Below are positions 7,004 through 13,703 of a stretch of DNA of 14,694 nt, piece by piece. The position numbers were made by a program, and so were the translations under genes. The stretch comes from Anaerolineaceae bacterium. GTDB taxonomy: Bacteria > Chloroflexota > Anaerolineae > Anaerolineales > Anaerolineaceae. Under the pieces are notes generated by a model that saw nothing but the letters and a program-made list of their open reading frames with translations, had not been told where the DNA came from and searched no databases. The first letter of the stretch is position 1, and every line of letters starts with the position of its first letter. The stretch spans positions 1 to 14,694 of the forward strand of contig JAIOTF010000237.1 of the NCBI GenBank assembly GCA_021107195.1, given 5' to 3'.

Positions 7004-7973
7004 CACAATCGATACCATCCGGCAATTGCTGCACAACGCAAATAACATTCTTTTAACTTCACATATCCGCCCTGATGGGGATGCTGTTGGCTCCCTGTTG
7101 GGATTGGGACTTGCATTAATGGCTGTCGGAAAAGATGTGCAGTTTGTGCTGACCGATGGTCTTCCTTCTACCTTCAAACATCTGAGCGGAGCAGACCAGG
7201 TCATCACCGCTGCCAAGGAAGATTTTGATCTGTCTGTGGTGGTGGATTGTTCCGACCTGGAACGCACCGGCGGCAGCCTGGGTGAGAATCAGCCAGACAT
7301 CAATATTGACCATCACATCACCAACCTCAAGTTCGCCCGCCATAACCTGGTTGAAGCAAAAGCCGCCACCGCCAGCATCATTACCAACCATTTGAAAGAT
7401 TGGGATTTACCTCTGACGCTGCCAGCGGCTGAAGCCTTGTTGACCGGCATGATCACAGACACAATTGGTTTCCGCACCTCCAACGTTACAGGCGAGACCC
7501 TGCGTATCGCGTCTGTGCTGGTCGATCATGGGGCGAATATCAGCGAACTCTACGATCAGGCTCTGGTGACCCGCTCTTACGCTGAGACTAAACTATGGGG
7601 TCTCGGTTTGAGCCGCCTGGAACGCGACGGGCGCATTGTGTGGACCAGTCTGAACAACGAGGACAAAAAGCTGGCGAAATTCCACGGCAAGGGCAGCGCA
7701 GACATCATCAATTTGCTGACCAGTATTGACGATGCTGACATCGCCGTCGTTTTTTTGGAATCCGACAACCACCACATCAAAGTGAGCTGGCGCGCAAAAC
7801 CACCTTTGGATATCTCAAAACTGGCATTGTCGTTTGGCGGCGGAGGCCATGCGGCTGCCGCAGGCGCCGACGTGAACGGAACGATGGAAGAAGTAACAGC
7901 GCATATTCTCAAGGCCACACGCGCCTATCTTAAAAACGGGATCCTCCCCGCAAACCAGATTTCTGGTCTATAA
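6960..7973 (+). CDS. nrnA: DHH-family phosphoesterase, NrnA-like oligoribonuclease/pAp phosphatase
   Basis: NrnA degrades 2-5 base RNA fragments to mononucleotides and dephosphorylates pAp, using manganese ions. With 337 residues the length is normal. The DHH domain shows SHIRPDGDAVGS (34-45, metal ligands H35, D39, D41), VVVDCSDLERTG (93-104) and the name motif IDHH (116-119). The DHHA1 substrate domain ends with GGGGHAAAAGA (293-303). Three in-frame ATGs are possible: 6960, 6978 and 6987. All lie inside the 3' end of rbfA and none has a clear Shine-Dalgarno site, so translation is probably coupled to rbfA; 6987 gives the shortest overlap. Placement between rbfA and truB is common. Biochemical specificity is inferred from family and context. 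Confidence 0.92.
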   Translation: MKHTNQMKPMTSKNNTIDTIRQLLHNANNILLTSHIRPDGDAVGSLLGLGLALMAVGKDVQFVLTDGLPSTFKHLSGADQVITAAKEDFDLSVVVDCSDLERTGGSLGENQPDINIDHHITNLKFARHNLVEAKAATASIITNHLKDWDLPLTLPAAEALLTGMITDTIGFRTSNVTGETLRIASVLVDHGANISELYDQALVTRSYAETKLWGLGLSRLERDGRIVWTSLNNEDKKLAKFHGKGSADIINLLTSIDDADIAVVFLESDNHHIKVSWRAKPPLDISKLALSFGGGGHAAAAGADVNGTMEEVTAHILKATRAYLKNGILPANQISGL

Positions 7974-8018
7974 TATAAACAGAAATGGAGACCTACATCT
8001 CTTCATGGGGAAAATATC

Positions 8019-8933
8019 ATGACAAATAACAGTAATATTGACATCAAAAACGCGATTTCTGGTGTATTGGTGATCGACAAACCTGTCGGTCTCACATCAC
8101 ACGATATTGTGCAAATTGTGCGCAGAGGCACAAATATTCGGCGTGCAGGCCATACCGGAACCCTGGATCCGCGCGCGTCTGGCGTGCTGGTCGTGTTGAT
8201 CGGACCGGCGGTGCGCCTCAGCGAATATGTTTCCGCCTCGGATAAACGCTACCAGGCCATCGTGCGCCTGGGCAGCAGCACTGATACCTACGATGCAGAA
8301 GGTGCGATCACGCAAACCTCTTCACCAAACGAAATCTCTGAAGAAATGTTTGAAAACGCACTGACCAATTTCGTTGGCGAGATTGAGCAGGTGCCACCGC
8401 CCTATTCCGCAGTCAAGGTTAAAGGACGTAAAGCGTATGAAATGGCGCGCAAAGGCGAAGAGGTAGAACTGGAGCCCCGCATCATCCAGGTGCATAACCT
8501 GGAACTGCTGGAATGGGCGCCCCCGGAAGCAGTTATCGATGTATATTGCTCTTCAGGAACCTATGTCCGTTCACTGGCTAACGATCTTGGCAAAGTGCTT
8601 GGCTGTGGCGCACACCTGATCGGCCTGCGACGCACCAAGAGCGGACGCTTTACCCTGCGTGACTCTGTGCCACTCAACAAACTGCGCGACGCCTTTGATG
8701 ACGGTTCCTGGTACCAACACCTGATTCCGGCGGCTGAGGCCCTTTCTGACTGGCCGTCAATAGAGCTTGACGCCGACCAGGTTGATGCAATACGTCACGG
8801 CCTCCGGATTCCGGCTCCTGAAAACCTTGGTGAACTGGTGCGCGGCATCAGTGAACAGGGAGAATTGGTCGCACTCCTGCAATACGACCCCGATAAAAGC
8901 GAGTGGAAGCCCAAGAAAGTTTTCTTCTCCTGA
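8019..8933 (+). CDS. truB: tRNA pseudouridine(55) synthase TruB
   Basis: TruB converts U55 in the T-loop of nearly all tRNAs to pseudouridine and also acts as a tRNA folding chaperone. The 304-residue protein opens with GVLVIDKPVGLTSHDIV (15-31). It has the catalytic motif GHTGTLDPRASG, in which D50 is the predicted nucleophile, followed by KRYQAIVRLGSSTDTYDAEG, positions about 76-95. VPPPYSAVKVKGRKAYEMAR and CSSGTYVRSLANDLG are also conserved. A PUA-like tail follows. GGGGA at 8006-8010 is the likely ribosome site, eight bases from the ATG. It lies 45 bases after nrnA and 75 bases before ribF. A TATAAT-like hexamer overlaps the end of nrnA (7969-7974) but has no convincing -35. Confidence 0.98.
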   Translation: MTNNSNIDIKNAISGVLVIDKPVGLTSHDIVQIVRRGTNIRRAGHTGTLDPRASGVLVVLIGPAVRLSEYVSASDKRYQAIVRLGSSTDTYDAEGAITQTSSPNEISEEMFENALTNFVGEIEQVPPPYSAVKVKGRKAYEMARKGEEVELEPRIIQVHNLELLEWAPPEAVIDVYCSSGTYVRSLANDLGKVLGCGAHLIGLRRTKSGRFTLRDSVPLNKLRDAFDDGSWYQHLIPAAEALSDWPSIELDADQVDAIRHGLRIPAPENLGELVRGISEQGELVALLQYDPDKSEWKPKKVFFS

Positions 8934-9008
8934 TCTCTGGTTACCCCTCTCAACAAACTATTCCAATATCCCCGCCTTTAAACGCGTGCGGACGTACCCA
9001 ATAACAGC

Positions 9009-9938
9009 ATGGAACATTATCGCACACTGGATTCCTTACACCTTGAAAATACCTGCGTGACCATTGGGTCTTTTGATGGTATCCACATTGGCCATCAGGA
9101 GATCGTCCAACGCCTGGTACAGGAAGCACAACATGCTCAAGTACCTTCCGTTGTGATCACGTTCTTTCCTCATCCTGCAACTGTCCTGGGAAAGAATTCC
9201 GGTGCGTTTTACCTGACCACCGCCAAAGAACGGGCTGAATTCCTCGCCTCGCTGGGTGTCGATATCACAGTCACCCTCCACTTCACCCCGGAACTGGCAC
9301 AGCAATCCGCTGAATCATTCATTCAACAACTGCATGTTCACCTGCGCCCGCAAAAAATGATTGTAGGATATGATTTTTCGCTGGGGCGCGACCGTCAGGG
9401 AAATATCGAAACGCTGTATTCTCTGGGTGCAGCGCACGGTTTTCAGGTGGAAGTGGTTCCACCAGTCACATTGGCTGGTGAGAAAGTATCGTCCAGCCGG
9501 GTGCGCAAGGCCCTCGAGGGCTGCGACATACCTTTGGCAACAGAGCTGTTGGGCCGCTGGTACACCGTCAGTGGCAGCGTGACCTACGGCGACTGTCGCG
9601 GCGGGAAACTGGGTATCCCCACCGCCAATCTGGACTACCCCGAAAATCGCTTGATCCCACCCAAAGGGGTGTATGCCACATTCGCTCATCTGGGGGATGA
9701 TCGCGTTGCTGCTGTCACCAATATCGGCGTCCACCCCACCTTCGAGACAGGGTTGATCGTACCCAGGATTGAAGCACATTTACTGGATTTTACCGGCAAC
9801 CTGTATGCCAGCGATCTAACTCTGGATTTTGTACAATTCATCCGGCCAGAACATAAATTTGATTCTGCTGCAGCCCTTCTGGCCCAAATCGATAAAGATA
9901 TCCAAACCGCACGGGAGGCCCTGCACCATGCTGCCTGA
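9009..9938 (+). CDS. ribF: Bifunctional riboflavin kinase/FAD synthetase RibF
   Basis: RibF phosphorylates riboflavin to FMN and adenylates FMN to FAD. The 309-residue protein has an N-terminal nucleotidyltransferase domain with GSFDGIHIGHQ (20-30), GYDFSLGRDRQG and the SSSRVRKAL motif. The C-terminal flavokinase domain has GKLGIPTANL (199-208, including the PTAN motif) and PPKGVYATF. The ATG at 9009 is the only start compatible with the conserved N-terminus, since an in-frame TAA lies about ten codons upstream, yet no Shine-Dalgarno sequence precedes it. Its stop overlaps the start of thyX by 11 bases. The pairing makes sense: it supplies the FAD that ThyX needs. Confidence 0.97.
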   Translation: MEHYRTLDSLHLENTCVTIGSFDGIHIGHQEIVQRLVQEAQHAQVPSVVITFFPHPATVLGKNSGAFYLTTAKERAEFLASLGVDITVTLHFTPELAQQSAESFIQQLHVHLRPQKMIVGYDFSLGRDRQGNIETLYSLGAAHGFQVEVVPPVTLAGEKVSSSRVRKALEGCDIPLATELLGRWYTVSGSVTYGDCRGGKLGIPTANLDYPENRLIPPKGVYATFAHLGDDRVAAVTNIGVHPTFETGLIVPRIEAHLLDFTGNLYASDLTLDFVQFIRPEHKFDSAAALLAQIDKDIQTAREALHHAA

Positions 9939-11352
9939 ACGACGCGTGTACCTGCTGGAACCACAAAAATACAGTCCCGAGACCATCGCTGTCACCTTTG
10001 CCAAAACCTCACGTTCCCCTCTTTCCTTTGCTGAAATCGCCGAAGAACTGACCAACGAGAAAAGCGCGGCTTTTCATGAGAAATGGGTGGTCGGTTATGG
10101 ACACGCCTCGGTGGCGGAGCACGCCGTGCTGCACATTGCACTCGAGAATATCTCCCGCCTGGCGGTAGAAACCATCGAAGGCAACCGGCTGGCCTCCTAC
10201 ACCGAGAAATCCACACGCTATCAAAAATGGAGCGCCGAGGATTTCTTCATCCCCAGTGAACTGGATAACCACCCGCTGCGCGAAATCTATACGCATGCTT
10301 GTCAAACGCTTTTCCAAACGTATCTCGATTCGCTGCCGGTAGTAAAAGCACTCATTGCTGAAGAAAATCCACAGCAGCCCGGCGAAAACAGCGCCCGCTA
10401 TGAGGGGCGCATCCGCTCACAGTATGTGGATAGCTGCCGTTTCCTGCTGCCGGCTGCTTCAATGGCGAACGTCGGCGTGAGCATCAACGCGCGTGCGCTC
10501 GAACACGCCCTGTGCAAAATGCTCTCGCACCCGCTGGAAGAAGTGCGTGCATTGGGTGAAGAAGTCAAGGCCGTGGCCCTGGGCGAAGTGCCGACCCTGG
10601 TCAAATATGCCGCATGCAATCCACGCTGGCAAAGTGCGGCAGAGGAACTGTCTGCGGCAGCACAAAAGATCGAAACCAACCCTGAAACGAAGGATTGGTG
10701 TGAAATGATCCAATATGACGAAAAAAGCGAGTTGCGCATGCTGGCAGCAGCCCAGTATGCCGTTGGGGAACAATCTTTCCGTGATTATATGGCCTATGCA
10801 GCAACCCTGACGCAAGAAGAACGGCAGCGTTTGAGCCATACGCTGATGGGAAACCTGACCAGGCATGACGTTCCCCCGCGGGCATTGGAGCACTCCAGCT
10901 ATACAGTTGATCTGGTGCTGGATCAGGGAGCCTATTTTGAATTGAAACGCCACCGGATGATGACGCAAACACCGCAGGCCCTGACCGCCAACCTGGGCTA
11001 TGCGATCCCCGCAGACATCCAACGCGCCGGTTTTCTGGAACCCTACCAGGCAGCGATGGAAGCTGCCCAGGAAGCCTATGCAACCCTGACCGCCTTCAAC
11101 CCGCACGTCGCCAGCTACGTAGTGCCAAACGCCTTCAACCGCCGCGTGCTGCTGACCTTCAACCTGCGCAGCGCAGACCATCTGATCAATCTGCGCACCG
11201 CCGAAAATGCGCACTATTCCATCCGGCGGGCAGCTTACCGCATCGCCGAGGAGATACAGGAAGTCACGCCCCTGCTGGGCAGCTACCTGCGCGTGACACC
11301 GGGTGAGACCTGGGAGAGTATTGAAAAAAAACACTTCGTGCAGACGGCATAA
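9928..11352 (+). CDS. thyX: Double-length (tandem) flavin-dependent thymidylate synthase, ThyX family
   Basis: ThyX methylates dUMP to dTMP with methylene-tetrahydrofolate and FAD/NADPH; ordinary ThyX has about 220-260 residues and works as a tetramer. This protein has 474 residues and reads as two ThyX-like halves. N-half: GYGHASVAEH (56-65), a degenerate signature in which RHR is G85-N86-R87, with the matching Ser at S95 in STRY (95-98), and SINAR (185-189). C-half: LEH near 320-322, an intact RHR (341-343) whose matching Ser is A351, FNLR (411-414) and NLR (421-423). So the two halves keep complementary parts of RHRX7S. GGGAGG (9913-9918) lies nine bases before the ATG at 9928; the open frame continues upstream but inside ribF. 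Its start overlaps ribF by 11 bases. Activity is inferred. Confidence 0.9.
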   Translation: MLPERRVYLLEPQKYSPETIAVTFAKTSRSPLSFAEIAEELTNEKSAAFHEKWVVGYGHASVAEHAVLHIALENISRLAVETIEGNRLASYTEKSTRYQKWSAEDFFIPSELDNHPLREIYTHACQTLFQTYLDSLPVVKALIAEENPQQPGENSARYEGRIRSQYVDSCRFLLPAASMANVGVSINARALEHALCKMLSHPLEEVRALGEEVKAVALGEVPTLVKYAACNPRWQSAAEELSAAAQKIETNPETKDWCEMIQYDEKSELRMLAAAQYAVGEQSFRDYMAYAATLTQEERQRLSHTLMGNLTRHDVPPRALEHSSYTVDLVLDQGAYFELKRHRMMTQTPQALTANLGYAIPADIQRAGFLEPYQAAMEAAQEAYATLTAFNPHVASYVVPNAFNRRVLLTFNLRSADHLINLRTAENAHYSIRRAAYRIAEEIQEVTPLLGSYLRVTPGETWESIEKKHFVQTA

Positions 11353-11387
11353 ACTCAATCCGTTCTCACCACAATTCACAATAATAA

Positions 11388-11416
11388 TTGAAAAATATTT
11401 TTATTTGCTGTATACT
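11388..11416 (+). promoter_or_regulatory. Promoter of the HEAT-repeat gene
   Basis: TTGAAA (11388-11393) and TATACT (11411-11416) are separated by exactly 17 bases, a strong sigma-70/sigma-A match. Transcription from about 11423 would leave a leader of about 150 bases before the ATG at 11575. No intrinsic terminator is visible between thyX and this promoter. Confidence 0.65.
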
Positions 11417-11525
11417 TTTTCTACAGGGGTTTATACCTAAGTGGATATCCAGAAAAGAACAGATAGTGTCAGACTTATAGAATGAAGCCAATCAACGTTG
11501 CTGAATATATAAAGCGGAAAATTTC

Positions 11526-11538
11526 AATTTGTAAATTG
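11526..11538 (+). repeat. 13-base direct repeat, left copy
   Basis: AATTTGTAAATTG occurs here, upstream of the HEAT gene, and again at 12073-12085, downstream of it. The repeat is itself partly palindromic and AT-rich, so chance is possible. Confidence 0.4.
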
Positions 11539-11574
11539 GAATAAACTAAATGCCTGACGACTGGAGGGTAAAAA

Positions 11575-11985
11575 ATGGGGATCTTTTCCAAGAAATTAAG
11601 TGTCAGGAAATTTGTAAAAGAGCAAAACTTGCCAGCAATCATTGAATTGCTCGATAATGAGGATATAAAAATAAAAAAAGAAGCAATTCTCGCTTTGGGA
11701 CAGATCGGCGATGAAACTTGCCTTCCCCCTTTATTTAAAATCATCAACGAGCAAGGATTTATGACAACCGAAAAAATTGCCCTGCTCGGTGATGTTGCCT
11801 GGGCATTGGGTGAAATCGGTGACAAAAAAGCAAAGCCCTCGCTCAAATTTCTTCAGGAGTTAAAACCAGGTACCAGCATAGGTGGCGGATCATTTGAAGA
11901 AATGATGAGACAAGCAGCTGAGTTAAAGGAAACTGTTGACGCTGTAAAGCAGAAAGCAAATGAAGCATTGAAGAAGATCGGCTGA
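11575..11985 (+). CDS. Small HEAT-repeat protein of unknown function
   Basis: A 136-residue, lysine-rich, probably cytosolic protein. It has at least two HEAT/PBS-lyase-like helical repeats: the helix pairs around LPAIIELLDNEDIKIKKEAILALGQIGD (residues about 19-46) and KIALLGDVAWALGEIGDKKAKPSLKFL (about 66-92). The repeated ALGxIGD is characteristic of alpha-alpha solenoids that bind proteins. The C-terminal third (about 103-136) is a charged helix, possibly coiled. There is no signal peptide or membrane segment. GGAGGG lies six bases before the ATG. It has its own promoter, is more AT-rich than its neighbours and has no functional link to thyX or trpS that I can see. No catalytic motif; the binding partner is unknown. 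Confidence 0.85.
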   Translation: MGIFSKKLSVRKFVKEQNLPAIIELLDNEDIKIKKEAILALGQIGDETCLPPLFKIINEQGFMTTEKIALLGDVAWALGEIGDKKAKPSLKFLQELKPGTSIGGGSFEEMMRQAAELKETVDAVKQKANEALKKIG

Positions 11986-12026
11986 AATCTGATAATTTTC
12001 AGAGCGAACGCAACAATCAACCATTT

Positions 12027-12110
12027 TTGAAAAGGTTGGAATACGAAACTGATTGATTTCGTATCATTATTGAATTTGTAAATTGTCTGTTTACAAATCC
12101 AACTTTTCAA
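12027..12110. repeat. Nested inverted repeats that fold as a three-way junction
   Basis: An outer stem pairs TTGAAAAGGTTGGA (12027-12040) with TCCAACTTTTCAA (12098-12110), with one bulged G. Inside it sit two perfect hairpins: ATACGAAA/TTTCGTAT (12041-12048, 12057-12064, 8-base loop) and ATTTGTAAA/TTTACAAAT (12074-12082, 12090-12098, 7-base loop). The inner hairpins abut the outer stem, leaving only about nine unpaired junction bases (12065-12073). About 29 pairs form in 84 bases. It lies downstream of the HEAT gene and just upstream of the trpS promoter, so it would be in the HEAT 3' untranslated region. It could be a structured RNA, a MITE-like palindromic element or a DNA cruciform site. 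No U-run follows, so it is not a standard terminator. Confidence 0.65.
12073..12085 (+). repeat. 13-base direct repeat, right copy
   Basis: Second copy of AATTTGTAAATTG (first at 11526-11538). It coincides with the left arm of the inner hairpin of the three-way-junction element. Confidence 0.4.
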
Positions 12111-12133
12111 GGGGATTTCAATTAAACCCCTTG
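12108..12133. repeat. Inverted repeat overlapping the trpS -35 element
   Basis: CAAGGGG (12108-12114) and CCCCTTG (12127-12133) are exact inverted repeats 12 bases apart. The right arm includes the first three bases of the TTGACA -35 box, a position suited to a repressor or activator site. The left arm also shares CAA with the outer stem of the preceding element. Confidence 0.45.
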
Positions 12134-12158
12134 ACAAATCTCCCAATCCCTATATAAT
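12131..12158 (+). promoter_or_regulatory. Consensus promoter of the trpS T-box operon
   Basis: TTGACA (12131-12136) and TATAAT (12153-12158) are both perfect consensus hexamers, 16 bases apart. Transcription would begin near 12165, about 25 bases before Stem I of the T-box. A promoter this strong fits a leader controlled mainly by premature termination. Confidence 0.85.
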
Positions 12159-12399
12159 CTAGACACAATTGAAACAATAAAAACTGTGAAGAGGACGAGT
12201 ACACATCGCCCAAACGGTACAGAGAGCAGGATACGGTGAGAACCTGCCCGAATGATGATGTGGAATGGACCTCGGAGTTGCAGGGAGAAAGCCCCCGTAG
12301 GAGGCAAGTAGCCCGAGCCGGAGTTGCCACCGTTATCAAGGTAAAGGATATAATCAATCCAGCTTGGGTTGACGTATTCGAAAGAGTGAGGCTGGCTTT

Positions 12400-12436
12400 T
12401 TCCACCAGAGATGTGCATCACCGGTGGAATTTTTTT
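12400..12436 (+). terminator. T-box Stem III hairpin followed by a T-run (terminator-like)
   Basis: TTCCACC (12400-12406) pairs with GGTGGAA (12423-12429), with an inner GAT/ATC pairing, and seven T residues follow at once (12430-12436). The position fits Stem III of the T-box. A U-run directly after it makes the hairpin look like a second, upstream intrinsic terminator. Confidence 0.5.
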
Positions 12437-12474
12437 ATTAAGCAGCTTAACCAGAGTGGCACCACGGACTTTTT

Positions 12475-12509
12475 AGCGTTCGTCTCTGCGGAGATGAGCG
12501 CTATTTTTT
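12475..12509 (+). terminator. Rho-independent terminator of the T-box
   Basis: A 12-pair stem (12475-12486 with 12491-12502, some G-U) has a TGCG loop and is followed by A and six T residues (12504-12509). Its left arm overlaps bases needed for the antiterminator, giving the tRNA-dependent switch. Confidence 0.92.
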
Positions 12510-12532
12510 GTTAACTGCACAAGGAGGAGAAA

Positions 12533-13576
<1,044 letters not shown>

Positions 13577-13597
13577 GCATTGTCAAAGCGCATGAGC

Positions 13598-13644
13598 CAG
13601 CGAGGAAAAAATGCCCTTCCCGGCCAACAAGGATGACCTCGCTG
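13598..13644 (+). other. trpS-trpB2 spacer: inverted repeat around a tiny open frame
   Basis: CAGCGAGG (13598-13605) and CCTCGCTG (13637-13644) are exact inverted repeats 31 bases apart. Within it a 13-codon frame starts at ATG 13611, five bases after the GAGG of the left arm, and ends at 13652 (MPFPANKDDLADD). It has no Trp codons, so it is not a classical trp leader peptide. No T-run follows the repeat. It may be chance. Confidence 0.3.
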
Positions 13645-13703
13645 ACGACTGAGTTTGACTTACCCAACGCCATCAAATTTTAGTAAGAAAAAAGGAGAAA
13701 ACC

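Larger units (their letters stand above)
12165..12509 (+). promoter_or_regulatory. T-box riboswitch, tryptophan-specific, transcription-terminating
   Basis: The leader senses uncharged tRNA-Trp and lets transcription proceed into trpS when charging is low. Stem I begins with GAGG (12191-12194) pairing with CCTC (12270-12273). The distal part has AGAGAG (12221-12226) and a hairpin GCAGG/CCTGC (12226-12230, 12243-12247). The specifier is TGG (12266-12268) in GAATGGACC, the Trp codon. CCGTTATC (12330-12337) matches a motif often seen in T-box leaders. The T-box is AGAGTGGCACCACGG (12453-12467), close to AGGGUGGNACCGCG. Its variable base is C (12460), which would pair with discriminator G73, as in bacterial tRNA-Trp. 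CAGAG (12452-12456) pairs with CTCTG (12484-12488) in the antiterminator, competing with the terminator stem at 12475-12502. Confidence 0.95.

Noticed and set aside
7959..7974. ACCAGA/TCTGGT dyad and TATAAT at the end of nrnA as a truB promoter or terminator
   Set aside because: The dyad has a two-base loop and no T-run, and the TATAAT has no usable -35; too weak to call.
9829..9927. N-terminal extension of thyX into ribF
   Set aside because: The extension reads the ribF sequence in another frame; a strong ribosome site precedes the ATG at 9928.
11482..11544. Two tiny overlapping frames (14 and 20 codons, ATGA overlap) before the HEAT gene
   Set aside because: No ribosome site for the second, no recognisable peptide, and such short frames are expected by chance.
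12236..12514. 92-codon frame inside the trpS leader
   Set aside because: It runs through the T-box specifier, Stem III and terminator; the RNA elements explain the sequence.
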